Assembly: GCA_950295325.1 (NCBI GenBank)
Contig: OX485809.1
Coordinates: forward strand, 1,364,001 to 1,428,000
DNA length: 64,000 nucleotides
From: Polytrichum commune
Taxonomy: Eukaryota > Streptophyta > Polytrichopsida > Polytrichales > Polytrichaceae
Direction: 5' to 3'
Each line of letters begins with the position of its first letter. Within the stretch, counting starts at the first letter, position 1. The position numbers were made by a program, and so were the translations under genes. A model generated the notes under the pieces. The model had not been told where the DNA came from. It made no database searches and saw nothing but the letters and a program-made list of their open reading frames with translations. Shown here in pieces: positions 33,159 to 46,462 of the stretch.

Positions 33159-34267
33159 CTATTGTTTCATATTTTTTCCACATTTTTCCCCCACATGATT
33201 TTTAAGCTCATGTTCAATCACATCAGTACATTTCACTTTGTTTAGGTTTCTTACTATGAGGATGAGTGCATTTTTATTTGCTTTATCGTCTTCCGTGAAT
33301 TTATCTCTAGATGTGAATTTGGCATCCATAATCTCATTGTGAAGTGATGTTTTATAAGTGTTGATTTTTTTCGCTTGTTCTGGTGATGTGGCTACAGTAA
33401 CCATCCATGCAAAGCTCATTTTTTCTTTTCTTTTGGATGTTAGTAACCTCATAATCATATTTGTGTTCAAAACCTTCGTTTACCACCTCTTCGAAGATGT
33501 TAAACCATTCCTTACCAATCAATATATCACTACTGATTTTTACTGAGAGAGAATTATTGAGTGCTAGCATATCGTAGGACTTGTAAACTTTCCCTCTCCA
33601 TGGTTTTTCTTCATCCAAAGTTATGATGAAAGCCTTGGTCCCTTGGAGAAGGTTTTTTGCATCCACTAATGGGTTCTTGAGGTGAGGTTTAATTGTTCCG
33701 CTCCATGTGATAGCACATGATTGCTATAAATTTACCGATCATGTCCCCAAGATCCATGTCCATTATAGATAATCTTTCTTTGACTTTGTTCATAATATAT
33801 TTTTCTCCCATTTTGTTGCTTTGAGTTCAAAGTAGATTGATATTTGATAATAAAAGGCAAAACCATTATCATCCATTTCCACGTCAAATGGGAGTTGGGT
33901 GAGATTGTAGTGTTGTCTTTCAAGTCCATCATCCCTTTTGGAAGGTCACTCTACTTGAGGGACATATGGGAATGAAGGCTTTGCGTTTTGCATTTCCTTT
34001 GCTTCATCAAAATCTATTATTTTTTCATTAGTTCTCTTGTTGTTTCTATACATTCTGTTGGAATTTCTTTTTGTTTATTTATGAGGTCTAGGGCTTGAAA
34101 ACCTAGCCAAAGAGACAAATTTTTTGATCCTAGGTTTTTTTGTTTTTAGCTTTCTTTAAGGTAATTGTTACTAGTGTCGAGATGGTTCTTTTTTGTGAGG
34201 TATTTATTACTTCATTTTCTTCAACCACGCATACATCCATATTCCTTGTAGAGCTAGCTTCAGCCAT
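33159..34267 (-). pseudogene. LINE ORF1-like protein relic
   Basis: Begins MAEASSTRNMDVCVVEENEV at 34267. Later pieces are MMDLKDNTTISPNSHLTWKW (33732-33932), DAKNLLQGTKAFIITLDEEK (33352-33666) and KANKNALILIVRNLNKVKCT with VIEHELKNHVGEKC (33159-33470). The N-terminal nuclear-type stretch has basic clusters. Several stops and at least two frame changes break it. Assignment as ORF1 rests on its place before the ORF2 remnant in the same orientation; I do not identify a domain with certainty. Confidence 0.5.
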
Positions 34268-34330
34268 ATAGTTGGACCTATGTAAGGCAACATAGATGAT
34301 GACTTTAGAAGAAAAGTTTTTGGAAGTTTT

Positions 34331-34996
34331 GTCCTCATATACACTATGTTCGTTGAAGCTCTACTCTGATTTTCCCATTTAGTGAGGTTGGGCTAATAAT
34401 ATATGTGGGAAATCAATGAAGGTGATATTAAAATTCCTTTATGCTATGAATTTTGAACCATCAAAAGATCTAGGATTTCAGGATCTCAAAGAGTCAAAAG
34501 TGTCGGAAACTCTCGATGCAATCCCTCTTTAGTTTCTTAGTATTAAGAGATATCTCATGAGTGAGTGACCTCGATTGAATAGCAAGAGACTCTTCGAGTT
34601 CACTAAAAAAAACTATGCACGCTATGCACACCTTCAAGCATGCACTAATTAGCTTGAAATGCATGGTAAATGAGCATGTGTTCATGAATATAGTATCGCT
34701 TGGTCAAATAATTACATCTTGCTAATTTTGAGATTTGACAAAACAGTGCATGCTTCGGGAACAATACCACACACACTAAATTGGGATGATCAGTAGAGTA
34801 ATAGAGGTATTCAAGAAGTGATGATATAACCAAGGACTTCAAAACTCAAGTCACTACTACCAGTTAATGAGAAGAAGGAATACTCGTGGTTATAGTCACC
34901 AAAGATATCGACTAGCACCTCACCTCCGATCCCAAGGAGATTGTATTTTTCAAGAGCACGAGAAAACACTCACTTCCAATAACACCTCAACTGTAC
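34331..34996. other. Intergenic, nothing recognised
   Basis: AT-rich DNA between the LINE and the second Harbinger-like element, without long reading frames. Confidence 0.4.
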
Positions 34997-34999
34997 TAA

Positions 35000-36218
35000 G
35001 GGTCAAGCTCCATGTGCCGGTCCTGGTCCGTTTTTTAAATGGGTGAGAAACGGGTGACATCATCCAAAAAATGGGTGATGTCACCCATTTTATGCAGGTG
35101 TACTTCTATGTGGGGTGCCAGTTTATTTCGATTTCCTATTTTCTAACTAAATTTGGTGAGTGATAAGACATGACACTTTATGAAGGTCACCGGCAATGGA
35201 GGTCATCATCATTTAACTTTTCATATTTGATTTGCGCATTAATTTTCATACATTTATTGAATGAATTCCAAATTATGTGTTGTTGATATGCGTAGGTTGG
35301 TACTACTGTCATCTATGGGAATATGTAAATATTTATATATATTATTTTTTAAGTTGAAATTGTCATTGTACATTGTTTATAAGTGGTTTTTGATACATTT
35401 TTTTTATTAAACCCAACACGTAACATGGGCCATCATTAGTACACATTGACTATAATTAAGATAATGATAGTCTAGAATGAATTTAAAGTAAAAGCACATA
35501 GTTCATTATTTTGGCGTTAATAGATTTGAAAAAACAACATGCGTTTAGATGGTTTAGGGTTTGTTACATGGTTTAGGGTTTGCCTTGTAGAAGAATTGAA
35601 TTATAATAGAGGAGAGATTCCTCATGTGATTGTCAACATGTGGTTTAGCTTATTGATGCAATCCATGAATATTATGATTACTTTGGCCAAGTTTGGGTAA
35701 AAGGCTATAGCAGGACAACCTAATTTTAAATCATAATTAATCTAAGAATGTCAACAATTTTGATTAATGTTGACTACATTGTAAATTTCAAGTTACACTA
35801 ATTTAAAATAAATAAATGCAAGAGTATGTACTATACCCAAGTGCCCCCGGTTTTGGTAAGTAAATACCAAAATAGTCTTTTAAATATTTCATGAGTGTTT
35901 CCTTTGGTTTGTTTGTCTTATATATATATATATATATAGTTAAGATCTAGATTCTAAAAACATCATAAAATACACGTTCCCTAAGAGTACTCCTGAAAAG
36001 AAAGGAGCTTTCTAACCAACACATGTCCTTCTTGTGGCCATTAGGACCGCCGGTCCTTTGGCACCCGTTCTTGCACAACACAAAATGAGGGACACCCATC
36101 CATGGGGGGTACCGGTCCTTGGGTGAGAGGGATGGGCACATGGCACCACCCTCTTTTCACCAGCCCACCCATTTATTTTAAAAAAACGGTACTAGGACCG
36201 GCACATGGAACTTGGCCC
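35000..36218. mobile_element. PIF/Harbinger-like non-autonomous element, copy 2
   Basis: Same orientation and ends as copy 1 (GGGTCAAGCTCCATGTGCCGG ... CCGGCACATGGAACTTGGCCC), with TAA on both sides (34997-34999 and 36219-36221). Length is 1,219 bp. It keeps about 470 bp (35395-35870) that copy 1 lacks, while copy 1 has about 90 bp near 27318-27400 missing here. Neither copy derives from the other by simple deletion. No transposase seen. Confidence 0.8.
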
Positions 36219-36221
36219 TAA

Positions 36222-37502
36222 GACTCTACCTCTATTCCATATGGTGGTTATAGTGCACATTGCAGAATTGAACTCTAAATCTTCATGAGGACCCCCCCCC
36301 CCCACCTTAATGACCCAAAATTGAACAACAAGACCCTTTTGGTGTTGAAAGTTGTAACTCCAAGTGGGGTATTTTTAAACAACCAATAGATCGTACCCCA
36401 AATTGTGCAAGCTTTGGTGTAGTCAATAAACCAAAGGAGTGCAAATGCACATTCAACATCTTCGATGGTCAAACAACGTAAGACTTTGCATTGTATTCAA
36501 CTCTAGAAGAATCCTCCTACGTAGAATTTAGACCATGGAGTACATCTAAAGATCAAACGTTGGACTAAGGTATGTGGGTGTTATTTGGTTTGCTTTTGCG
36601 TGCTCTTCAAATTCGATTGGTAATTTCTTAATGCTCTCCTATCGCGTTGATGCGTGCAAGCATGCATAGTAAAGCGCTCCATTACATTAAAACTATGTTG
36701 TTTATGGTCAAATGCGTGCAAATAATAGCAAATTGTTGTTTAAATTCAATATTTTTTCTCAGTGTCCTCTATTATTGTGTTTGGTACTTAAACATAGAGT
36801 ATCAAGATGATATTTTTTAAATCATTTTTATAGTAATATTCAAAAGGAAGTGACTACAATTAGTTTCAGACGTAAATTTTGTGATGTTAAATATTTTGAA
36901 TGTGGAATTTATTCTCATATTCCTTGACTTCAATGTAAACTTGAGGGCATCATCAGAAAGATAATAAAAAGTTGTTGATTTAATACGATTCTATATTGTT
37001 TAAAAAAAATTCAAGACAATTATTTGTTCAATATCGCCTACTTGCACATCACTTGCATTGTCTTCTAAAATATGTATACATTTTTTGAAAATTTTCTCTG
37101 AACATTTTTTTTTTGGTTTTTGTTATCAGGACATTGTTTTAAAGTTTAGTGATTTTTTCACAATATTCAAATTAGGACATAGTTATGAATCACTTTAGTG
37201 AACCTTCGGTGGGATCAAGAGTTGTCCACTTTACAATGCATGCGCCCTGATACAATTTTATTTAATTTTTAATTTTTTAATTTCTCCCCGTCATGCCAAA
37301 TTTCTAAGCATTCTACGTGCACCTTGATGACCTCACAAGTGACGTTTCGAGCTCATATTTCACACCATGAATGCATTTGGGTCATATATGAACCCAAGTT
37401 GCATCTATCTATCTATCTATATATATATATATAGAAATATATAGAAATATGTACATGTTTTTATTCATTTTTTTGAAGAGTTCATTTCTTTGACCAATGT
37501 TG
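36222..37502. other. Intergenic with poly-C and TA/TCTA tracts
   Basis: A C run of about 11-12 at 36292-36303 and a TCTA/TA microsatellite at 37406-37432. No gene seen. Confidence 0.4.
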
Positions 37503-37997
37503 CATACCTTGGACAACTGTCAAAATAACTACGGTTAACTAGGTTTTTTTCAATTCATTTTAGGGAACAACTATAGTTAACCAGAAAAATTCCAAGTACC
37601 ATTACATATTCAAAGAAGTTCACCTCTTGATTTGCTTCAGTTGAGGGTCTTTAATATGCTTAGGCCATTGAGGATCATCAATAAATGCTTTTATACAATC
37701 ACTCACAATGTTGGCCTCCATAAAAACATCCAAGTACATCACCAACACAAATAACACACTCGTGACATTACAACACTACTACAAATTTCCATGAATAAGT
37801 TGCGCTCAACTTTAGGTGACTAGATATTTAGTTCACTAGATAACACTATAGTTAACTAGAATTTTGGGTAGACTAAATTTTGAAAACTATAGTTAACTCT
37901 TTTTTTTTTGACAAGTCAATTCGCAAACAACTGTAGTTACAAAAGGCAACTAGTTAACTAATAGTTGAATTAGTTGGTTAATTATCCAAGGTCTGCA
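37503..37997. mobile_element. Probable MITE with GCA(T/G)ACCTTGGA ends
   Basis: The left end GCATACCTTGGACAACTGTC pairs with the reverse of the right end, GCAGACCTTGGATAATTAAC. Internally, TAACTATAGTTAACC-type words repeat in both orientations. Confidence 0.45.
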
Positions 37998-40370
37998 GTG
38001 TTGTCCATTTCATACCACCTCCCATAAAAACATTACAATCTACCTTAGATTGACATGCAAAGGCCAAAACAATCATGAAATTAACAGAAACACAAACAAC
38101 TCACATTTGTACGGTTACATTCCATTATATATGTGTCGATCTCCTTCAAAAAAAATCCTAACCCTAGGTCATTGAGTTCACCGTTTTTCGATACCAAAAT
38201 GCCCAAATGCATGTAGGCATTCAATAACATATATATATATATAAACCCCTCTTTAAACTTTCATCTCCCAACAAAACCCAATGAATGTTAATCGTATCCA
38301 ATAAACAAGGCAGCGCAATTACATAAGTGGGTGCACTAATTTTAGAGACCACACTAAATTAGTTGGCGAGTACTATCACGGGCCCATTCCTAGTTAATCG
38401 CGAGTCCCGACCTCTTGATTGAGGGTTGGTCCCATTGAACACGGCATTCATTTTTCTTTGACACAATGCACCGGCATCTTTAGCGAGTTCCAAAGAGACT
38501 TAAAGGCACTCCCATATGGTGAATCCCGGATGCTCATAATGACAACTAAGCTTAGCCTCCGCAAAGCATTTGAAATTACAAAAGGAGGGCGGATCATGAA
38601 GGCAAAGCATCACTCGGAGTGCGAGCCTTGAGAAACCGGCCCGAGCACTACTATATATGTACCACAAAAGATTGGGCGATTGTAATGATATTAAAGTCAT
38701 TGTATGGTTTGAAGCGGCCCTTCTTTTCAACACAAGTTTGACGATACCTTCGTAGTTATTCTTTCCCGAGTCGGGAGGCTTGAAATTTGAGGACTAGATT
38801 AGAATTTGTTGCACCAAAGTCCACATTCGGAATCTCGCCCCCCCCCCCCCTCAACCCCCCGGTGGGCCCCGCAAGCCTAGACCAAAGACATGGGTCGTTT
38901 CGAAAGCATTCACTATTTGTTACTAGAAAAAATTAAAAACAAATCATGTTTTGTCGTATAGCACATATTGTAATGGGGGCCCATGTCACTCAAAGTCTTG
39001 TTGGATTTATCCCCTGGTCCAAACCAATGTTGAACCAATGTATAAAGGTGAATGCATGGTATCAACAATCAACACTGATGATGATATCAAAGTTGAACTT
39101 ACATGTTGATATTCAGATTGTAGGATCGGTAAAATACATGATGTTTGATGGGTATCTCAAGGTGAAAGTATCTTTGTATATTTGAGTTATTATTTGGATC
39201 AATACCATCCTCAACCATGTTGACACTAGGGCGATTTTACCCATGTTCTTGCATGGTATATAGACCTGAATGGTACCGAAAACAAAGATACCATCAACCA
39301 TCCATGTTCTACTTGGTATCAAAAATATGTGAAGTCCTTGTTATAGATACATGAGTGGTGTTAAAATTAAGATGATATCAATCCAACGTTGCCAAACCTC
39401 GCAATATGGTATCGTTCCATGCACATTGAATCGATGTCTATTCATGCTTATTGTTGAATGATCACTATAAAATGTAAGTATATACAAAGTAAGTATATCA
39501 TTGAACCTTATGTTGGTTTCAAATACCTAGGCCTTGTGCACCTTGTCGATCTATTGATCTAAGGCACCTTCCCAAGTTATAGACTTGGTGTCATTAAACT
39601 TGACATCATGGATTTCCGGGCCATGATTGTTTGTGCTAGTTATAGAGTTACAATTGGTGATTGTACGTTGCAAATATAAATCCATAAGCAATGATTGTAT
39701 ATAAATACATAGTAGATAGTGGAATCAAAATTCATGTATCTTTTGAATCCTACGCTTACATAATGACTTTGAGAGTTGGGATTAGAGTAATCGATATATC
39801 TACGTTAAAAATGAAAGGACGAGATCTCTTATTGTGCTCTTGGCTTCCTCATGGATCTTGGTTTTGGTCTTGCCTCCCGCATTGTTGTATAATATTATCC
39901 AATAATCAACTCATTTACATTGTTCTAAATAAAACAAATACTACAAGTAGATGAGCCTTTGGTAACTAGAAACTTGTCTTGCGTCCCTGGAAAATTTGCA
40001 AATCAATCACAACGGTAGGTTTACATTGTTCTTCCAACCGTTGCATGAGGATTGCCTAGGACCCATACACTGGTCGTGAAAACAAACATACAAATAAACA
40101 AATGAAAGAGTGAAAGTTTTGCCTGAGGACAAGTTTGAACTAGTGTGTAATACAACTAACTCCTAGAGGTGGGCCCCTACAACCATGTTACCAGACTAGA
40201 CTTTTCAAAATCTTTGGTGTCCACTATCTCGCAACTAGAGTTACAATACTTTGAATTCCACTAGGTCTTCTATAAAAATAAGTAAGATTTGTATTTGGAA
40301 TTGACATAAATTTACAACTTAAGTCCACGATGGACGAGAGAGAGAGAGAGAGGTCTATGAACGGGGAGGA
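37998..40370. other. Intergenic, nothing recognised
   Basis: Holds a TA run near 38230, a C run at 38839-38850 and degenerate short repeats at 39000-39320 (several GATACCATC/GGTATC words). The minus-strand frame at 38500-38733 is cysteine- and histidine-rich but not recognisable. Confidence 0.35.
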
Positions 40371-40588
40371 CTGAGTATCCCAATTAGTGTGTGTTATTAT
40401 TTGGAGTTATGCAGTGCTATAACTATTTATGGAGAATGTAATATTTTACCAAGCAAAGTCAATTGTGTTCTATACTATCCGAACAACCTAATGAACTTTT
40501 GTTAGTAAAATCGAACTCATGAGTAAGATGTTATTGCACTGCGTAACTCCAAACAGTAACACACACTCATTGGGATAATCAATGTAGT
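40371..40588. mobile_element. ~205-bp palindromic MITE, copy 3
   Basis: CTGAGTATCCCAATTAGTGTGTGTTATTATTTGGAGTTATGCAGTGC pairs with the reverse of the right end (TTGATTATCCCAATGAGTGTGTGTTACTG). Preceded by a GA run at 40335-40351. Confidence 0.7.
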
Positions 40589-40589
40589 T

Positions 40590-41200
40590 ACACCGGTTGA
40601 GATTAAAAGTTCATGAAAATCACCTATCCTTTTAGAATAGTCTAGAGAATATGCCTCAATTTCATAAAGGAAAACCAATACTTGTCAACATGTAACCGGT
40701 TGGACTTGGAAACACTAGGATTTCAACCGATTATGCCCAAGATCCTTCCCAGACACTGTTGGGGGTCAAAGGAGGCGGCAAAAATACTTTAGAGTACTAA
40801 ATTAATGAACGAGCCACAAGATGTGCATTGAGTGCTCTATTGCGCTTCACAAGCCACATTTCATGGGATCTCTAACTTGAAGGGACAAGGAAAGCATGGT
40901 TTCCCATGGAATTATAAATAATGTTGATGCATCTTAAATGGTTACTTTTTGCGACTAGCCTACTTCCCCTTGGATATGAAATGAGCGATTAGTACGAGAT
41001 TGTTAGGAAATCAAATTTTCGGGTTGGAGCCACTTTCGTCATAATTTTGAGAACTCATATGAATATCTTATTCACCATCAAAGTGAAGATTCTCATGCTC
41101 ATTAAGTGGTTATACAGATCCTTCCAATCATGTTGACTATTGACAATAGCCTCGAGAAAGCTCACAATCTAGGTGTCAACATTGAAGAGAGCTTCAATGA
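40590..41200. repeat. Block resembling CYP97B intron 13 and the 12.6-kb repeat
   Basis: Contains TGTAACCGGTTGGACTTGGAAACACTAGGATTTC (also at 59245-59275) and the ATGAATATCTTATTCACCATCAAAGTGAAGATTCTC block shared with CYP97B intron 13. No exon sequence was seen, so it is more likely a dispersed element than a gene copy. Confidence 0.45.
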
Positions 41201-41774
41201 CCAAGTAAAGGTCTTGATGAGTATGTAGCTGGCTTCATAGATTTGGTGAAGGTTTTAAACTTGTAAAATGCCCACACATTTCAATGTGGTTGAAGCACAT
41301 CATTCTCTTTGTGGACATGATGTTTTAATTATGCAATGTATTTGTGAATGTGACATGTAGCATCCCTGTTTATTCATGGACTCGTTGATAAGGCTATCAT
41401 CAAGGTGGCAGCTAAATCACCAAGAACTACTTACCCACCGACTTAGAGTGATTGTACCACTTATTAGGAGCCAAAATAGGTGTTTGATTAAGGAAACTAA
41501 CCGAATTGGCCTCATCGATCTTACACCTTGTCCTCAACCCTTTAGCTCATTAGGATTGAAACTGTCATGTGTTAGTGCAAACATACATCATGGTGTAGAT
41601 AACCATGAACTGTTCCTCCACCTCCTCAAGAATCTCGTCATTGGAGCTATCATAGGAAGAAAGCCACATATCGTTGTCCATATTTTCATAAACCCTAAAG
41701 GAAATATGAAGAGTGGATAGTCTACTGAAGCAAGATGAAGACTTGTTGAAGATGTTGGTCTGCAACTATCAGTC
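41201..41774. other. Intergenic, nothing recognised
   Basis: The open frame at 41376-41720 (114 codons) has no recognisable sequence and an unremarkable composition. Confidence 0.35.
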
Positions 41775-42267
41775 TACTACACTCTAAACTCCATAGTATC
41801 ACACTTGTGACAACCAAAGTGCATGTGATATTACAACGTTTTGTAGTGTTAACATGGGTGTGTGATGCTATAGAATTAGTGTAGCATGTGACATGATGAA
41901 ATAACACAAAGGAGATGTGAGGACAACTTGAATTCGTTCTCCCATCATCTATGCTAGTGTGGTCCACTCCACTTGGATTTCCTAGGCAATGTGGCGGACG
42001 CATACACCAACATTCAACAAGTGGCAAAAGAAGAAGAAAAAAAATAAGAAGGAGAAGAAGAAGAAGGTGACACTCCACATGGCACAATGGGAGGGCGTGG
42101 GTTGACTTCTTGGTTGGTTTGCATTAATGACAAATTTCATGATAAAAGGGAGAGAAACGTGACAATAAGGAGTGAGATTTGAACTACGAACATCCGTTCC
42201 CCAAGGTTTGGCATATTAAAGAATGTGTGACATTACGGAGGTTGATATTACGGAGTTTAAGGTGTAC
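41775..42267. mobile_element. Probable MITE with CTACACTCTAAACTCC ends
   Basis: The left end CTACACTCTAAACTCCATAGTATCA pairs with the reverse of the right end (GTACACCTTAAACTCCGTAATATCA). A partial, inverted relative lies at 50985-51115 (TAGAGTGTG, GCACTTTGGTTGCCACAAGC). Confidence 0.55.
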
Positions 42268-45239
42268 TTGCTTATGTGGTGTGCTTACGTGGCTGCTATA
42301 TTGAATAAAGAGTTGAGCTAGAACCCAAGTTAGAGCGGTGACTGTGTAATTATAATGAAATAGAGATTGTGTACTTGTTGTGCTCAAATGTTGGTTGGTG
42401 ACAGACCCAAGTAGTTAGCCCTTGCTATCTGACATGCTATGTTAGGGATTTGGGTGAACTAACCCATACACACGTTCCTTGTTGAATGCCTAAACCCTTG
42501 CCTCCAAAAAACCAATGTACATGTTAGTTCGCCCTAACCCTATGTCAGGAACCTCAAATCCGAAGATTTTAAGTCTAAACTCTCAAACACAAGATGGGGG
42601 ACTGATGATGCATTGAGATATGGTCTAAGACCGAGTCATTCTTCCGGATAACTTTACTAAGTGACATAAGTCGTAACATTGTAAATCCCTAATGCCCAAA
42701 TTATTGTTTTCAAGGAATGACAAACAATGCCAGGTTTAAAATTAGTGTTGGTGACACTACACGGGCGGTTTACAATTAGTGTTGAGCAAGACAAATGGAG
42801 CTGGTGACACTAAATACAATAGTTAGTATAGTAATGTTATATTATGATGTTTATGCTGGATATATATATATACCCATTGAGATGATTTGAATATAATAAG
42901 ACTTAAAGGGTAATGACGTAGACTCCATGTTGCTAATAAATGAAACGGGAGGTCTGAGACCTAGTTGACTCTTACTCTTTTTGTACATTATTGGGAGTCA
43001 TCAGAGTTGCCAATGACTTACCAAGTCATCCAATTTCAACCGATAGTCAGACTCGACTTGGACTTTGGTTACAAGCAATTGATGCATGGCCACTTGTGTC
43101 CCTACCACTAATATTACCCAAGATGAAAACGCGGTTAATTAGATTACATTTTTCATGTTCTCTTTTTTAAGGTTATTTGACTCCATAATCAACATCAAAG
43201 ATCCCGAATTAGTCTAGGGAGATGCATTTGAGAACGATTTAACATAAGTCTATGGGATTGAATTTATGTTAGACCTTCTTTATCTCAATGTTGGTGGTGG
43301 GGACCCAACTCAAAGAGGCGGGTGCCTAGCTAGGTCCATATACACTTACGTACGTAACTTATCTTGTGGAGATGGTCGCAACTTATCTAGCAAACTTGAG
43401 TTTAGCTTTTTGACTACCCATGCATATGTGGACAATGTATTGAAGTATCGGTTTCTTTTGTTATATGTTGAATTTGGGCATGCATCATCAGCATGTCCTT
43501 TTATAGTTGTTGTGTCATTCCAGTTTATCCCAGGTAACTTCATTTTGGGTCTTTGACCTTGATGTAGGTGTTAAGTTGGCTATAACTAACAATATATGGG
43601 TTTTCAGTAACAATCATTGCGTTTATCATTCTCCTTGGTAGGTGTTGTGAACGTATACCCATATTATCAACTTGAAGTTCAAACATAATCATGAATTATC
43701 GTAGACCTCCATTGGTTTCTCTCGTTGAAACATGATAGAGACCTTCTATTCATGCCATTGTATTATCTGTTAAACCTAAACCCTCGCTGGTTCTCCCGAG
43801 GTGGTTGTGTTTTGGTTGCTTTCTTGCAATTGATTTTTCGAAATGTGACAAAAGAAGAAGAAGATAACCCTAAACCCTATTGGAGCCATTGCGATTTCCA
43901 ATGAGTTCGTGAAATTTGGCCAAGTGGCAATTCTCCAATATCAAAAGCTATATTCCTTTGGGAAAAACCTTTTTCCCCAACATAAAATCAATAGCCTTGC
44001 TTGAGGGTGTTGTGGAATTGGGAGTAACTTGGGATATGTCCCCACACAATGCTCGTGGGATCCTCCCATCACCAAATTTCAACATTGGATTTGGTGACTA
44101 GAAAGTTGGTCAAGCAAGGAAGTTGCCATCAACACCATATTCAAATACCTCACCCATCTTGTTGCGATTGTGTTGCTACAACTTAGTTTTGCCTTCCTAT
44201 AAATGAATCCCATCTTAATCTAACTTGATCTCACTATTGTAGACGATCTCAACTTTCTATGGCCAATTACGAGGTCATACCAACAACTTTAAGCATACTT
44301 CAAGATAGAAGCTATTCCCAAGTTTCCACTTTCACATTCTTAAGGTCGAGTCCTCCATAGTCGACCATGTCCATCTAACTGTCCACTAGGGTCATGCAAT
44401 GTTGACATGAATGAGATCTATAATTTTTAGGCAAATGGAATTACGGTTTATGTGGTGGCGGCTTACGATTGATTACCTTCGTAAGAATGTTGACAAACTG
44501 TTGTAGCCAAGCACTAGCATTTAGACGAGCGGTTATGGGTTACCCTATAGATCGACTATATGTTACCCTAACTTGACCGTTTCAAAAATTGTAGCAATTT
44601 TCATATTTATGATTATTTTGCACTCTCCTTAGAATTTGTTTTTCTCTCTGCAAGAAAAAATAACCCCCCGCTATTATTCCTCCTAAATAGATGCAAACTC
44701 TCTTGTTTTACTAGTTATAGATCCTCAACCTTACACGGTTGCCACAAATCCTTTACCACTTTTACCATGACTAATACACGATGGTCCAATCTACCAAATA
44801 GTGTAGACCACAACTTCAATTTTAAGCATCCACATTCCACAATTGTTGAGGACCATATTGATCTCTTTATGACGAGCTCACTAATTTCTTCTCATCTAAA
44901 AGTGGTGTATACTACACAACACGATTTGGTGTTTAAGGCTAGGTAGGTTATGTTATGTGTGTTATGAAAGCCAATCAATGAAAAGGACAATGCGTATATG
45001 TCAATGTGGCACCACTATTTTCACTATTGAGCATGAGATAGGTTGTGCTCAAATTATGATGTATTATAATAGTATGTAAATATGACGTACTCATATTGTT
45101 CGACATCACCTTTTGTGCCACTTGTTGGGACCATGTCTTTATTGATACATGAATGATGCCAAGGCACATGACACATCCAAAACATGACTAAGCTTATAAC
45201 AAAAATGGAATTATATGATATGATATGATATGATATTAT
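42268..45239. other. Intergenic, nothing certain
   Basis: Includes a fragment of the CACTA-ended MITE family at 42720-42835 (TTAGTGTTGGTGACACTAC and TTAGTGTTGAGCAAGACAAA, as in the 48688-49069 copy). Otherwise no coding signal; the open frame at 43266-43556 is unremarkable. Confidence 0.35.
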
Positions 45240-45660
45240 ATATTAAATGACAAGGCCGTAGGGTAGCATGCAAGGTAACGTTAGGTGGGTTTGCTACATC
45301 ACAACTATTTCAATCATATACTTCCCTTATTCATGTCCCTTATTGTTGGCCACAACAACATAAGTCACCACCCCACATTGGCCCCAATGAATGTCACAAA
45401 CACTCTAAAATATTGTAGAGGAACTTCCCATATTCCCAATGAGGCAAGCTTGAGAACGGCCACACGTCAATCTTGTGTAGATGGATGAGCAATACCTAGG
45501 ACAATTATTGTTCGATTCGTAAGTTATTCCCTATATAAAGGGGCATTGTGCATGTGTTATTCCTAGTTCATAGTGAAAGTGCCCATTGCTAAGTATTGTT
45601 AATGTCGTGCTACTTGTGATATTGTTAGTATGACATAATGGTATCATAGAGGGCTCCTTG
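45240..45660 (+). repeat. Possible Copia-type LTR end and primer-binding site
   Basis: A TATA-like CTATATAAAGGGGCATT (about 45531-45547) is followed about 90 bp later by TGACA and then TAATGGTATCATAGAGGGC at about 45637-45655. The latter resembles the initiator-Met tRNA binding site TGGTATCAGAGC of Copia elements. The LTR start is not defined and no gag/pol follows. Confidence 0.35.
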
Positions 45661-45984
45661 TTTCATTCTTACATGTGTCAAAATATAGTTTCCACATGGG
45701 TTTCTGACACCATGCAATTATTAAGGAGGGAAATCATTAGTTTGTGTCGAAATAGAGAACCCTTTGTGATACTTGAATGAATATGAACCTCTTAATGGAA
45801 TTAAAAGACCTCGCCTCATAAATAACCAACCGAAATGCTTCATTATCCAAGTGGATCGATTCTGATTGAGAATGATGGATCCAACCATCCTGTGACACAC
45901 ACACAAGTTTGGCCACTTTTGAAAACACGAGTGACACGTGGTCCAATAAGTACCACATTTCTCTTTGTTGGGGGAGGGGGTTTG

Positions 45985-46462
<478 letters not shown>

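Larger units (their letters stand above)
29455..34330 (-). mobile_element. Decayed LINE with RNase H domain, internally deleted
   Basis: A non-LTR retrotransposon on the minus strand. An ORF1-like part lies at 33159-34267 and an ORF2 remnant at 29682-33157. The 3' end is an A-rich tail; on the minus strand 29468-29502 reads as TAAAAA-type repeats. Recognisable ORF2 parts are the C-terminal reverse transcriptase, connector, RNase H and a C-terminal cysteine/histidine motif. The endonuclease and the catalytic core of the reverse transcriptase are missing. The sense strand is strongly A/C-rich. Target duplications and the exact 5' end were not found. Confidence 0.8.
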
